A DNA stretch of 64,000 nucleotides from Gammaproteobacteria bacterium (GCA_032250735.1 JAVVEP010000007.1:1-64000); one strand, 5' to 3'; shown: positions 27,437-35,560, counted from the stretch's first letter. Numbers and translations are program-made. Notes: a model not told the origin generated them from the sequence alone.

Positions 27437-27479
27437 GGGGCGTTATGATTAGAAAAGAAAACGCCCCAATGAAGGGGCG
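27437..27479 (+). promoter_or_regulatory. Alternative hairpins at the start of the primase-like gene
   Basis: GGGGCG (27437-27442) and GGGGCG (27474-27479) flank one CGCCCC (27462-27467), so the two hairpins compete. The first would hide the purine-rich ribosome-binding site and ATG at 27445, and the second (CGCCCC-AATGAA-GGGGCG) would free it. A translational switch is an inference from the pairing only. Confidence 0.35.
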
Positions 27480-27984
27480 CGGTAATTGTGAAGCTGACAC
27501 TCGCAATTCTACCGCAATCAATCCTGTTTCCCAATCCCGTGCCTCACAATTTAAAGCCACTGGAGTAAGCGCGTTCTTGTCTCGACTCGATAAGGTGAAG
27601 CGTACCGGGACTGGGCGGTATCAGGCGCGATGCCCTGCCCATGATGACCGAGGGCCATCACTATCAATTCGAGAGTTAGAAGATGGTCGGACATTAGTTC
27701 ATTGCTTCGCGGGCTGTGACGTGCATTCCGTCCTGTCAGCGGTGGGTCTGGACATAGGTGCTCTTTTTCCCGAGCGAGAAATACAGCATGGAAGGCCGGA
27801 GCGCCGACCATTTCCAGCGACGGATGTGTTGCGATGCATTGCTTTCGAGGCGTTGATTGTAGCGATAGCTGGGGCAAGTCTGTTGTCTGGTGATCCTTTC
27901 ACCGATGCTGATCGGGCCCGGCTGACGCTGGCTGTTGGTCGCATACAAGCCGCTTTGGATGCTGCGGGGTTGGGTTATGAATAA
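27445..27984 (+). CDS. Primase-type CHC2 zinc-finger protein
   Basis: A 179-aa protein with a zinc ribbon as at the N-terminus of phage-type primases: Cys63-Pro-Ala-His66 in ARCPAHDDRGPSLSIR and Cys87-x3-Cys91 in LVHCFAGCDVHSVL, spaced as C-x2-H-x20-C-x3-C. No TOPRIM or helicase domain follows, so it is a stand-alone zinc-finger module, probably working with the ATPase encoded next, whose ATG overlaps its last 8 bases. The frame opens at 27322 inside alpA; ATG 27445 has a GGGGG site upstream, and ATG 27469 is possible. Confidence 0.82.
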   Translation: MIRKENAPMKGRGNCEADTRNSTAINPVSQSRASQFKATGVSAFLSRLDKVKRTGTGRYQARCPAHDDRGPSLSIRELEDGRTLVHCFAGCDVHSVLSAVGLDIGALFPEREIQHGRPERRPFPATDVLRCIAFEALIVAIAGASLLSGDPFTDADRARLTLAVGRIQAALDAAGLGYE

Positions 27985-28981
27985 CGGAGCAGAGCGTGGA
28001 GCGTCTTTCCTCGATGTACAAGCTGAGAGGGCGCTTAAAGGTACAGTATTGAATGCAACGATACCGGGGCCGGTTCAACCTCTAGAAATAATCACAATTG
28101 AGGATTTTCTTCGCAAAGAGTTACCCCCGCGAGAACATCTCTTAGCACCTTGGTTGCCCCGCCAGGGATTGGCGATGATTCACGCCTATCGGGGTATTGG
28201 TAAAACTCACGTCGCTCTGGCAGTAGGTCTTGCAGTAGCCAGCGGTGGATGCGCTTTAGGCTGGAAGGCACCAAGTCCTGCTGGTGTTTTGCTGCTCGAT
28301 GGTGAAATGCCTGGCCCAGCCTTGCAAGAACGCCTTGCAGCGATTGTTGCCAGCTCAGATAGCGAAGTGTCAGCGCCCTTCAAAATTATGACGCCCGACC
28401 TTCAACCAAAAGACAGAGCAGCTTTTAATCTTGCGGAAGTTGCTGACCAAGAAGCCTTAGAAACTTGCTTGAAAGGAATTGACTTAATCATCGTCGATAA
28501 CTTGGCAACAATAGCCCGATCAGGCAAAAGTAATGACGCAGAAAGCTGGCTACCCATTCAAGAGTGGGCACTGCGTCAAAGAGCTTCAGGTCGTTCCGTT
28601 TTATTCATTCACCACAGTGGCAAGAGTGGAGCGCAACGCGGCACCAGTGCAAAGGAAGATGTTCTCGACACTGTAATAGGACTTCGAAGACCGTCAGACT
28701 ATGAGCAGTCGCAAGGTGCTCGATTCGAAATCCACTTCGAGAAGACCCGAGGTTTCAGCGGTAAAGATGCCGACCCTTTGGAGGTGGCGTTAGTTTCTGA
28801 TTCTCAAGACTCCATGACATGGACGGTCAAGCCGCTTGAAGATGCGCTCTTTGATCGAGTGATAGAACTGCATAAGGAAGGGCTATCTCAAAAAGAAATC
28901 GCAGAGGAAGTTCAGCGGGACAAGAGCCGGATTTCTCGGATGTTAAAACGCGCGAGGGATGAGGGTCGAGTTAATGATTAA
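27977..28981 (+). CDS. RepA-like AAA/RecA-fold replicative ATPase
   Basis: A 334-aa ATPase of the hexameric RepA/RecA-fold type. Walker A is HAYRGIGKTHVALAVG, Walker B-like hydrophobic strands are GVLLLDGEMP and LIIVDNLATIA, and the arginine-finger/His region is SVLFIHHSGKSGAQRGTS. The C-terminus adds a helix-turn-helix (EGLSQKEIAEEVQRDKSRIS), which is unusual and suggests sequence-specific DNA binding. It overlaps the zinc-finger gene at its 5' end and the next gene at its 3' end. Known RepA-type proteins load at iterons to open plasmid origins. An 11-bp-phased repeat array starts about 30 bp downstream of this gene. Confidence 0.9.
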   Translation: MNNGAERGASFLDVQAERALKGTVLNATIPGPVQPLEIITIEDFLRKELPPREHLLAPWLPRQGLAMIHAYRGIGKTHVALAVGLAVASGGCALGWKAPSPAGVLLLDGEMPGPALQERLAAIVASSDSEVSAPFKIMTPDLQPKDRAAFNLAEVADQEALETCLKGIDLIIVDNLATIARSGKSNDAESWLPIQEWALRQRASGRSVLFIHHSGKSGAQRGTSAKEDVLDTVIGLRRPSDYEQSQGARFEIHFEKTRGFSGKDADPLEVALVSDSQDSMTWTVKPLEDALFDRVIELHKEGLSQKEIAEEVQRDKSRISRMLKRARDEGRVND

Positions 28982-29492
28982 AGAGAACCCTGCCGAGTTG
29001 CGCAGTTGCGCCCCTATACAAGCGCAACCCGCAACCTTTACCCCTGAAAACGCAACTACTAGCGCAACTAAGGCGCAACCCAGTAGCCTGAAGGCCGCAG
29101 CACTATTAGTTTTAGGGCGCAACGATATACGCAACCAAAGCGCAACACCCTCGGAAACAGGGCGCAACTCAGGCGCAACTTTTACCTGTAACGAAGAAAA
29201 AACGATCCGGGCATGGCTGACATATATTGAGGAAACCGACCCACAAGAAATCGCCGAAGTGATAGCTCAGTGCTATGCCGATGCTGAGGCGCGAGTCTAC
29301 TATCTGAGGCGGGCGGAAGAAGTGCCACCAACACCCGCTCCCGACTACTGGGCCACCTGTGGTGCGTGTCGATACTTCCAGCGAATAGAGCACCCGAACC
29401 TTGGGCATTGCACCCAAGGCGAGCCTGAAGCCCATGCGGGCCTGTGGGATGCTGACCTGCGCTATTGCAAACAATATCAAATGAAGGGGTGA
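28974..29492 (+). CDS. Zinc-binding-like protein with iteron-encoded N-terminus
   Basis: A 172-aa protein. Residues 1-70 are low-complexity (Ala/Thr/Gln/Asn) because the DNA is built of repeated GCGCAAC motifs. Residues 75-115 form a helical segment (EEKTIRAWLTYIEETDPQEIAEVI). The C-terminus has four Cys (CGAC, then HCTQG and YCKQY) likely to bind metal. ATG 28974 overlaps the end of the ATPase gene. The coding constraint on the N-terminal part seems weak, as if the DNA itself were selected. Function unknown; similar Cys-rich tails occur on proteins of other integrated elements. Confidence 0.7.
   Translation: MIKENPAELRSCAPIQAQPATFTPENATTSATKAQPSSLKAAALLVLGRNDIRNQSATPSETGRNSGATFTCNEEKTIRAWLTYIEETDPQEIAEVIAQCYADAEARVYYLRRAEEVPPTPAPDYWATCGACRYFQRIEHPNLGHCTQGEPEAHAGLWDADLRYCKQYQMKG
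28997..29179. repeat. 11-bp-phased GCGCAAC iteron array
   Basis: Forward GCGCAAC cores start at 29022, 29062, 29073, 29117, 29140, 29162 and 29173, with six-base variants (CGCAAC) at 29029, 29050 and 29129, and two inverted copies (GTTGCGC) at 28997 and 29005. From 29050 onward the start-to-start distances are 12, 11, 44, 12, 11, 22 and 11, multiples of about one helical turn and not of three. This argues for protein binding on one DNA face rather than a protein repeat. Confidence 0.75.
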
Positions 29493-29495
29493 CTG

Positions 29496-30161
29496 ATGGC
29501 GCGTAAACCGAAGAAATCAGCGAAGCCAGAAGCGGTGAAATATCCGCGAAAAGCTATCCCGATTAATGCCGGAAAAACCAAAGAAGAAACTAGCAGAAAT
29601 TTTGCGGAGTTGCTGACCTCTCCTGAACTTGCAGCATTCCGGGTAATCGACAGAGCCGAACAGAAGTCGGGACTTGAAGACAATATCGACGTGCCTACCT
29701 TGCTGGGTACTCTGCGTGATCAAGCGACGGCAGTGAATCTTGGTGATCTGGCGCAAGCCGAAGCTATGCTTATGAACCAAGCGACGGCATTGCAAAGCTT
29801 GTTTTGTCGCCTTGCTGGGCGGGCAATGGGAAACGACACCATTACACCGTTTGAAGCAAACATGCGCATGGCGCTGCGGGCGCAGTCGCAATGTCGGGCA
29901 ACCTTGGAAACCCTGTCAGCGATAAAGAACCCGCCGATTGTTTACGCGAAACAGGCAAACATCGCCCAAGGACACCAGCAAGTGAACAACGGAACTATGG
30001 AGCCTTCACGGGCGCGGGAAATCAAAAACGAGCAAAACCAACTATCAGAGGCAGACAATGAGCTACTACCGGACGCCAGAACATCGGGCAATGAGATCGA
30101 AGCTAATCCGACGCTGGAAACCTTGGGAGAAATCGACCGGGCCAAAGTCCGAAGAGGGTAA
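29496..30161 (+). CDS. Element-borne protein of unknown function
   Basis: A 221-aa soluble protein, not recognised at family level. It has a basic N-terminus (ARKPKKSAKPEAVKYPRKA) and a long helical centre with Ala/Gln/Met-rich helices (GDLAQAEAMLMNQATALQSLF; ANMRMALRAQSQCRATLETLSAI), followed by NPPIVYAKQANIAQGHQQVNNG and an acidic tail. Proteins of this outline occur in proteobacterial mobile elements. It starts 3 bp after the preceding stop and overlaps the next gene in another frame, so it belongs to one compact operon. Confidence 0.75.
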   Translation: MARKPKKSAKPEAVKYPRKAIPINAGKTKEETSRNFAELLTSPELAAFRVIDRAEQKSGLEDNIDVPTLLGTLRDQATAVNLGDLAQAEAMLMNQATALQSLFCRLAGRAMGNDTITPFEANMRMALRAQSQCRATLETLSAIKNPPIVYAKQANIAQGHQQVNNGTMEPSRAREIKNEQNQLSEADNELLPDARTSGNEIEANPTLETLGEIDRAKVRRG

Positions 30162-30267
30162 GCGGCGATCCGCTATGCGTGGCTACAAGGGCGGGCAGCG
30201 GGAACAACTGCGAGAACTGGCGCGATTTCTGAAGGAGCTAGATAACGAATTGAAACTTATCGGATAG
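30058..30267 (+). CDS. Small conserved mobile-element protein
   Basis: A 69-aa basic protein: MSYYRTPEHRAMRSKLIRRW, KPWEKSTGPKSEEGKRRSAM and RGYKGGQREQLRELARFLKE. The STGPKSEEGKRR motif with a preceding Trp-Lys-Pro-Trp is a recurrent signature of small proteins in proteobacterial prophages and islands. It overlaps the previous gene by 104 bp in a different frame; the motif conservation makes the overlap believable. Function unknown; nucleic-acid binding is likely from its charge. Confidence 0.75.
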   Translation: MSYYRTPEHRAMRSKLIRRWKPWEKSTGPKSEEGKRRSAMRGYKGGQREQLRELARFLKELDNELKLIG

Positions 30268-30412
30268 CATAAACATCAAGTTATTGCGGACCCAGATATG
30301 AATGATGCTTGGTTGTTATTTAGCCACCATTGCGTGATAGGTCGAGTACGAATTGGCTGATAGTAGTAGGATGGTTGCTGTTCAGATTCGTCAATATTCT
30401 CAGGGGGTGGTT

Positions 30413-30790
30413 ATGATTATTCGTGTTGTTGTTCTGGGATTGGCCTTGATCGTGCCGTCCGTTGGGAATGCAGGATTCTACACCGGCAATGAATTAATGC
30501 AGATATGCGACCAACCTACGAACAACGTAAGTGCGTACAATCAATGTGTTAAATATCTAGCAGGCATAGCAGACGCTAACGAGTCCCTGCTAATGCGAAC
30601 ATTGCCGGGAGATAAAGGCTTTTTTAGGGGGTTTGTCGCAGGACCATTCTGTGCGCCAAATGGCATAGAATTGAAACAGCTACGCCAAGTGTTTCTCAAA
30701 TATATGTATGCAGAGCCGCAGCACTGGCACCTTAACGCAGGTGACCGTGCGCTGGGTGCATTCAGAAGTGCTTGGCCCTGCCCAGATTGA
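30413..30790 (+). CDS. Rap1a/Tai-type immunity protein
   Basis: A 125-aa exported protein (signal peptide ending VGNAG) with the Rap1a/Tai layout: FYTGNELMQICD, then NQCVKYLAGIADA, a Cys-Pro-type segment FCAPNGIELKQLRQVFLKYM, and ALGAFRSAWPCPD at the end, with four conserved Cys likely forming two disulfides. Family members neutralise periplasmic amidase effectors of type VI secretion. No effector gene is adjacent, so it would be an orphan immunity cargo. ATG 30413 follows AGGGGGTGG; an upstream ATG at 30353 would hide the signal peptide. Confidence 0.85.
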   Translation: MIIRVVVLGLALIVPSVGNAGFYTGNELMQICDQPTNNVSAYNQCVKYLAGIADANESLLMRTLPGDKGFFRGFVAGPFCAPNGIELKQLRQVFLKYMYAEPQHWHLNAGDRALGAFRSAWPCPD

Positions 30791-30843
30791 CCGTCCTGGT
30801 ATGCGCTTACGGCCTTCTCGTACTCTTCCTTATTGTTTAAAAC

Positions 30844-31131
30844 TCAATAATTGTCGGTATCGATAATGGCAGGGCCAGTTCCGTAAGGATTGTTCGGGCT
30901 CTTGTCGCTGTATGGTGACCCGTATTCACCATAAGGATTGTTGATTGAATCCGGGCTGTATTTGCTGCCATATTGCCCGTATGGATTAGATACTGAATTA
31001 GGATCGTATGGGTTGTTGTTAAGATTGCCGAGATATTTTCCCGTCGAAGGATCGACGAGAATGGGGCTACCGGCAATTGCTGCGCCCACTGTGACGAAAA
31101 GTACCGTGATAATAGCGAGGATTGTTTTCAT
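30844..31131 (-). CDS. Exported NPYG-repeat protein
   Basis: A 95-aa secreted protein: signal peptide (MKTILAIITVLFVTVGAAIAG), then four imperfect repeats built on Ser-x-x-NPYG (NNPYDPNSVSNPYGQYGSKY, SPDSINNPYGEYGSPYSDKS, PNNPYG). Proteins of this type are common, uncharacterised small exported proteins; no catalytic residues are apparent. It is the only minus-strand gene of the integrated element and converges with the Rap1a-like gene, so it is probably independent cargo. Confidence 0.85.
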   Translation of the reverse strand: MKTILAIITVLFVTVGAAIAGSPILVDPSTGKYLGNLNNNPYDPNSVSNPYGQYGSKYSPDSINNPYGEYGSPYSDKSPNNPYGTGPAIIDTDNY

Positions 31132-31401
31132 GTCTACTCCCTAGTTGATCTCCACTCAGTATAGCTAAGGGCTTGGAATATACCATTTTGTATCTTGTGG
31201 GCTTTAAGGTTGCGGGGATATGGCAGAACTATGTAGATGTGCAAAGGTTTATACTGGGGCGAATCTAGGTGAAAATGGCATTTATTGTGCTTTCGATTCC
31301 AAAATTTTGGGTAGGTATCGCTAGGAAATGCGGGTATTTAAGCGGGTATTTAGTCGCACATTAACAGATAAAATATATATATAACAATAGGATATGATCA
31401 A
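31132..31401. other. Right-end region of the element and new trpG leader
   Basis: AT-rich sequence supplied by the element. It carries two direct repeats GCGGGTATTTA at 31330 and 31342, likely integrase arm sites, and an AT tract (TATATATATAACAATAGGAT) just before trpG that provides an AGGA ribosome-binding site and possibly a -10 box. No gene is visible. Confidence 0.45.
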
Positions 31402-31422
31402 AATGCTGTTGATGATTGATAA
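31402..31422. repeat. attR (direct repeat, trpG 5' end)
   Basis: The right 21-bp copy of the att core. It is the functional 5' end of trpG (ATG at 31403), so integration leaves the TrpG sequence unchanged. Confidence 0.93.
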
Positions 31423-31987
31423 CTACGATTCCTTTACCTACAACCTGGTGCAGTATTTTGGCGAGCTGGGCGCGGACGTGTGCGTTTATCGCAATGACCA
31501 GCTCAGCCTGGACGAGGTGGTTAAGCTGAATCCCGAACGCATCGTGATCTCGCCCGGCCCCTGCACGCCGAACGAGGCGGGCATCTCCCTGGCGGTGATC
31601 AAACATTTTGCCGGCAAGGTGCCGCTGCTGGGCGTGTGTCTCGGTCACCAGAGCATCGGCCAGGCCTTCGGCGGCAAAGTGGTGCACGCGCGGGAGATCA
31701 TGCACGGCAAGACCTCGATGATCCATCACAAGGATATCGGCGTCTTCAAGGGGCTGGAAAATCCCTTCGAGGCCACCCGTTATCACTCCCTGGTGATCGA
31801 AAAGCACAGCCTGCCCGATTGCCTGGAGGTCACCGCCTGGACCGAAACCGCCGACGGCGAGCTGGACGAGATCATGGGTGTGCGCCACAAGACGCTGGAC
31901 GTGGAGGGGGTGCAGTTTCATCCCGAATCCATTCTCACCCGACACGGCCACGATATGCTGCGCAATTTCTTGCAAGGCGGTACCTAA
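31403..31987 (+). CDS. trpG: Anthranilate synthase component II (glutamine amidotransferase)
   Basis: TrpG (194 aa) supplies ammonia from glutamine to TrpE. It is a class I amidotransferase: [20 protein letters not shown], the oxyanion [12 protein letters not shown], nucleophile Cys79 in [12 protein letters not shown], and the His/Glu pair in VQFHPESIL. The frame opens at 31394, but the standard start [10 protein letters not shown] at 31403 agrees with the att analysis. AGGA lies 10 nt upstream within the element DNA. It is cut off from trpE by the integrative element and so probably depends on an element-derived promoter. Confidence 0.97.
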   Translation: MLLMIDNYDSFTYNLVQYFGELGADVCVYRNDQLSLDEVVKLNPERIVISPGPCTPNEAGISLAVIKHFAGKVPLLGVCLGHQSIGQAFGGKVVHAREIMHGKTSMIHHKDIGVFKGLENPFEATRYHSLVIEKHSLPDCLEVTAWTETADGELDEIMGVRHKTLDVEGVQFHPESILTRHGHDMLRNFLQGGT

Positions 31988-32015
31988 CAGTGATTAGTGA
32001 ATTGATGAGACCTTT

Positions 32016-32774
32016 ATGATGGAACTACTGGCTGATCCGCAGGTGTGGATGGCCTTTTTGACCCTGACGCTGCTGGAGATCGTGCTCGGCATCGACAATA
32101 TTATCTTTCTCGCCATTCTGGTCGGCCGCCTGCCCGTCGAGCAGCAGCGCAAGGCGCGCCTGATCGGCCTGGCGCTGGCCATGGTGATGCGGATTCTGTT
32201 GTTGCTGTCGCTGGCCTGGATCATGCAGCTCACCGCGCCCCTGTTCTCGGTGCTGCAGTGGGAGATCTCGGCGCGGGACCTGATCCTGCTGGGGGGCGGC
32301 GCCTTCCTGTTGTTCAAGGCCACTATGGAGATTCATCACAGTCTGGAAGGTGAGGAGCACGAGGTCGGCGCCAAAAAGGCGAGTTTTTTCAGCGTCATTG
32401 CCCAGATTGCCGTCATCGACATCGTGTTTTCGCTGGACTCAGTGATCACCGCGGTGGGGCTGGCCGAGCATGTGCAAGTGATGATCGCGGCGATCGTCAT
32501 TGCCGTGCTGGTGATGATGCTGGCGGCGGAGAGCATCAGTCGCTTCGTCGATGAACACCCCACCATCAAGATGCTGGCGCTCAGTTTCCTGATTCTGGTC
32601 GGCATGGCGCTCATCGCCGAGGGGCTGGATGTGCACATTCCGAAGGGCTACATCTATTTCGCCATGGCCTTCTCGGTGGTGGTGGAAATGTTGAATATAC
32701 GGATTCGTCGTCGGGCGGCTCCGGTTAAACTGCGCAGGACCCTGGTGGAAGAGACGCAGGCGGAAAACTCATAG
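32016..32774 (+). CDS. TerC family integral membrane protein
   Basis: A 252-aa membrane protein of the TerC/YoaE family with seven or so helices. Hallmarks are LLEIVLGIDNIIFLAILVGRLP with the conserved acidic pair, SFFSVIAQIAVIDIVFSLDSVI with the second acidic motif, and LSFLILVGMALIAEGLDVHIPKGYIY. Members export or buffer metal ions such as Mn2+ for secreted enzymes; the ion here is unknown. It sits between trpG and trpD without large gaps, so it is cotranscribed. ATG 32019 is an alternative start one codon later. Confidence 0.9.
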   Translation: MMELLADPQVWMAFLTLTLLEIVLGIDNIIFLAILVGRLPVEQQRKARLIGLALAMVMRILLLLSLAWIMQLTAPLFSVLQWEISARDLILLGGGAFLLFKATMEIHHSLEGEEHEVGAKKASFFSVIAQIAVIDIVFSLDSVITAVGLAEHVQVMIAAIVIAVLVMMLAAESISRFVDEHPTIKMLALSFLILVGMALIAEGLDVHIPKGYIYFAMAFSVVVEMLNIRIRRRAAPVKLRRTLVEETQAENS

Positions 32775-32777
32775 GGG

Positions 32778-33800
32778 ATGATTATGGATATGCAGGCAGC
32801 GATCCGCGCCGTGACCGAGCGGCATGATTTAAGTCGCGACGAGATGCAGGCGGTGATGCGCACCATCATGACCGGCAAGGCCACGGAGGCGCAGATCGGC
32901 GGCTTCCTCATCGGCCTGCGCATGAAGGGCGAGTCCATCGATGAGATTACCGCCGCCGCCCAGGTGATGCGCGACCTGGTCACCCCGGTCGCGGTCAGTG
33001 GCGAGCACGTGGTGGACATCGTCGGCACCGGCGGTGACGGCAGCAGTACTTTTAATATTTCCACCGCCAGCTGTTTCGTGGTGGCCGCGGCCGGCGGCAA
33101 GGTGGCCAAGCACGGCAACCGTTCCGTCTCCAGCAAGTCCGGCAGCGCCGATCTGCTGGAGGCCGCCGGCGTGAATCTGGATCTCGACCCTGCGCAGGTG
33201 GCAAAGTGCGTCAACGAGGTGGGTGTCGGTTTCATGTTCGCCCCCAAACACCACGGCGCGATGAAACACGCCATCGGCCCGCGCAAGGAGATGGGCGTGC
33301 GCACCATCTTTAATGTGCTAGGGCCGTTGACCAATCCCGCCGGCGCGCCCAACCAGTTGCTGGGTGTGTTCAGTAAGGAACTGGTGGAGCCGCTGGCCCA
33401 CGTGCTGGCCAATCTCGGCAGTCGGCATGTGCTGGTCGTGCATTCCGCAGACGGTATGGACGAGATCAGCATCGGTGCGCCGACCTTTGTGGCCGAGCTG
33501 AAAGATGGCGCGGTAAATACGTTTACCATTCAGCCCGAAGATTTTGGCCTGGCGCGCGCCGATCTTGCCTCACTGAAAGTAGAGGATGCAGCACAGTCGT
33601 TGATCGTAGTGAAAGGCGTGCTGGAAAATCAACCCGGCCCGGCGCGGGATATCGTACAATTGAATGCCGGTGCCGCGCTGTATGTTGCCGGGCTGGCCGA
33701 TTCATTGGCAGCGGGTGTAACCAGGGCCGGCGAGGTGCTGGCCAGTGGCGCGGCGTTGGCCAAGCTGGACGCGTTGATTAAGGTTTCCAATTCTAATTAA
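32778..33800 (+). CDS. trpD: Anthranilate phosphoribosyltransferase
   Basis: TrpD (340 aa) transfers phosphoribose from PRPP to anthranilate. Key motifs: [20 protein letters not shown] (PRPP loop), [54 protein letters not shown], and [12 protein letters not shown]. Length and order are typical. The start follows the TerC gene by 3 bp, and the gene is followed by trpC after 23 bp. Confidence 0.97.
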   Translation: MIMDMQAAIRAVTERHDLSRDEMQAVMRTIMTGKATEAQIGGFLIGLRMKGESIDEITAAAQVMRDLVTPVAVSGEHVVDIVGTGGDGSSTFNISTASCFVVAAAGGKVAKHGNRSVSSKSGSADLLEAAGVNLDLDPAQVAKCVNEVGVGFMFAPKHHGAMKHAIGPRKEMGVRTIFNVLGPLTNPAGAPNQLLGVFSKELVEPLAHVLANLGSRHVLVVHSADGMDEISIGAPTFVAELKDGAVNTFTIQPEDFGLARADLASLKVEDAAQSLIVVKGVLENQPGPARDIVQLNAGAALYVAGLADSLAAGVTRAGEVLASGAALAKLDALIKVSNSN

Positions 33801-33823
33801 AGATACAGCAGTACAGGTTAAGC

Positions 33824-34642
33824 ATGAGCGACACCCCTGACATTCTGAAAAAGATCATCGCCCGCAAGCACGAAGAGATTGCTGAGCGTAGCCGGCAAGT
33901 GAGCCTGGCGGAGATGATCGAGCGCGCCAAAGCAGCGGACACCTGTCGCGGTTTTGTCGCTGCGATGAAAAAGAAGATAGCCGCGGGTCAGGCGGCGGTG
34001 ATCGCCGAGATCAAAAAGGCCTCGCCCAGCAAGGGCGTGATGCGCGAAGATTTTGTGCCCGCCGAGATTGCTGTTTCGTATGAAAGGGGTGGTGCAGCCT
34101 GTCTGTCGATATTAACGGACAAGGATTTTTTCCAGGGTTCGGAAGACTATTTGCAGCAGGCACGGGCCGCCTGTGCGCTGCCGGTGATCCGCAAGGATTT
34201 CATCATTGACCCGTACCAGGTCTACGAGGCGCGGGCCATCAATGCCGATTGCATCTTGTTGATCGTCGCCGCGCTGGATGACGCACAGTTGAGCGAGCTG
34301 GCGGCGCTGGCGGCAAAGCTGGGCATGGACGTGCTGGTGGAGGTGCATGACGCGGCAGAACTGCAGCGCGCCCTGCCGTTGAATCTGCCGTTGATCGGCA
34401 TCAACAATCGCAACCTGCGTAGCTTTGAGGTGAGCCTGCAGACTACGCTGGATATGTTGGACAGCATTCCCGACGACCGCATCGTGGTCACCGAAAGCGC
34501 GATTCATACTGCCGAAGATGTGGCGTTAATGCGCGAGCACGCCGTGCATGCCTTTCTGGTAGGGGAGGCGTTTATGCGCGCCGAGGATCCGGGGGCCCAG
34601 CTGGCCGCCCTGTTTGGGAACGCCGGAGTGCCCGGCGCCTGA
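33824..34642 (+). CDS. trpC: Indole-3-glycerol-phosphate synthase
   Basis: TrpC (272 aa) closes the indole ring in tryptophan synthesis. Stand-alone (not fused to TrpF). Motifs: [33 protein letters not shown] (catalytic Lys and Ser-Pro-Ser), [66 protein letters not shown], and [12 protein letters not shown]. Last gene of the trp block; it converges with crp/vfr 21 bp downstream. Confidence 0.97.
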   Translation: MSDTPDILKKIIARKHEEIAERSRQVSLAEMIERAKAADTCRGFVAAMKKKIAAGQAAVIAEIKKASPSKGVMREDFVPAEIAVSYERGGAACLSILTDKDFFQGSEDYLQQARAACALPVIRKDFIIDPYQVYEARAINADCILLIVAALDDAQLSELAALAAKLGMDVLVEVHDAAELQRALPLNLPLIGINNRNLRSFEVSLQTTLDMLDSIPDDRIVVTESAIHTAEDVALMREHAVHAFLVGEAFMRAEDPGAQLAALFGNAGVPGA

Positions 34643-34663
34643 AGTAGTCGATCCAGCCGGGTT

Positions 34664-35302
34664 CTAACGGCTATTAAAGATCACGATGGTCTTGCCCTGG
34701 GCGGTGATCAGCCCCTGCTCTTCCAGGTTTTTGAGTACGCGCCCCACCATCTCGCGTGAGCAGCCGACGATGCGGCCCACTTCCTGGCGGGTGATGCGAA
34801 TCTGCATGCCGTCGGGGTGGGTCATGGCATCGGGTTCCTTGCTGAGATCCATCAGGGTGCGGGCGATGCGGCCGGTGACGTCCATGAAGGCCAGGTTGCC
34901 GACCTTCTGGCTGGTCCGGCGCAGGCGCAGGGCCATCTGTGAGGCCAGCTCGAAGAGGATGCTTGGATCCTTTTCGGTCAGTTGCCGAAAGCGGCTGTAG
35001 CTGATCTCGGCCAGCTCACAGCGGGTCTTGGCGCGCACAAAGGCGCTGCGATTGGTCTCACCGCCAAACAGGCCCATCTCGCCGAAAAAGTCGCCAGGGT
35101 TGAGGTAGGCCAGCACGATTTCACGGCCGGTCTCGTCCTCGATCAGCACGCTGACCGAGCCCTCGACGATGTAATACAGCACGTCAGGCTTGTCGCCAGC
35201 GTAGATGATCAGGCTTTTGGCCGGATATTGGCGCCGATGGCAGTGTTCCAGAAAGCGCTCGATGGTCGGAGGCGTGCTGACGACGTCGGGTATAGTGCTC
35301 AT
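34664..35302 (-). CDS. crp: Cyclic-AMP receptor protein (CRP/Vfr)
   Basis: A 212-aa CRP-family transcription factor. The cyclic-nucleotide domain has [13 protein letters not shown] and [17 protein letters not shown] (the cAMP phosphate-binding Arg-Ser). The dimer helix is followed by a winged [23 protein letters not shown], in which the Arg-x4-Gly recognition helix matches CRP and Vfr. Its position after trpC is that of vfr in Pseudomonas. It would bind TGTGA-N6-TCACA sites; two such sites in this window (42799, 45417) precede a porin and a multiheme cytochrome cluster. Confidence 0.94.
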   Translation of the reverse strand: MSTIPDVVSTPPTIERFLEHCHRRQYPAKSLIIYAGDKPDVLYYIVEGSVSVLIEDETGREIVLAYLNPGDFFGEMGLFGGETNRSAFVRAKTRCELAEISYSRFRQLTEKDPSILFELASQMALRLRRTSQKVGNLAFMDVTGRIARTLMDLSKEPDAMTHPDGMQIRITRQEVGRIVGCSREMVGRVLKNLEEQGLITAQGKTIVIFNSR

Positions 35303-35438
35303 AATAGTTTGCCTAATTCCTTGTATTGCCCCGCTTTTTGGCGGGATACAAGAGCTATCGGCAGGGGCCGAGAATTACTTTACCCCGGCTAAGGGCTTAT
35401 TGCAGGGTGTAGTGTATGCACATGCTCCGGGCCCGGTT

Positions 35439-35444
35439 TATAAT
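35439..35444 (+). promoter_or_regulatory. Possible -10 box upstream of the osmC-like gene
   Basis: TATAAT lies in the 258-bp region between the divergent crp and osmC-like genes. The matching -35 position reads ATGCAC, a weak match, so the promoter is tentative. Confidence 0.3.
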
Positions 35445-35560
35445 CGCCGTCCCCGCCCGGCAAGGGGGTCGGGGCGAATGGCGGAGATTCTGGGATAGTC
35501 GGATTAAGCCAGTCGCCCTGGGGGATGGGTACCTATTTTCGCAGTCGTGGAGCAGGATGA

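Larger units (their letters stand above)
24942..31422. mobile_element. 6.5-kb integrative element inserted at the 5' end of trpG
   Basis: The element is bounded by 21-bp perfect direct repeats beginning AATGCTGTTGATGATTGATA. It carries a P4-type integrase next to the left end, an AlpA-like regulator, a CHC2-type primase zinc finger, a RepA-like ATPase, several small proteins, a Rap1a/Tai-like immunity protein and an exported repeat protein. No phage structural, conjugation or relaxase gene is visible, so it resembles a satellite or integrated-plasmid type island. It lies between trpE and trpG, the locus occupied by the R/F-pyocin genes in Pseudomonas aeruginosa. Confidence 0.92.

Noticed and set aside
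28997-29179. Protein repeat encoded by the GCGCAAC motifs
   Set aside because: Copies fall in different reading frames, with spacings of 11, 12, 22 and 44, so the repeat is in the DNA rather than the protein.
31394-31402. Earlier trpG start (MIK extension)
   Set aside because: The AGGA site is too close to ATG 31394, and both the family start and the att repeat point to ATG 31403.
24942-31422. Complete prophage or conjugative element
   Set aside because: No capsid, tail, terminase large subunit, relaxase or secretion genes were found; only integration, replication-type and cargo genes.
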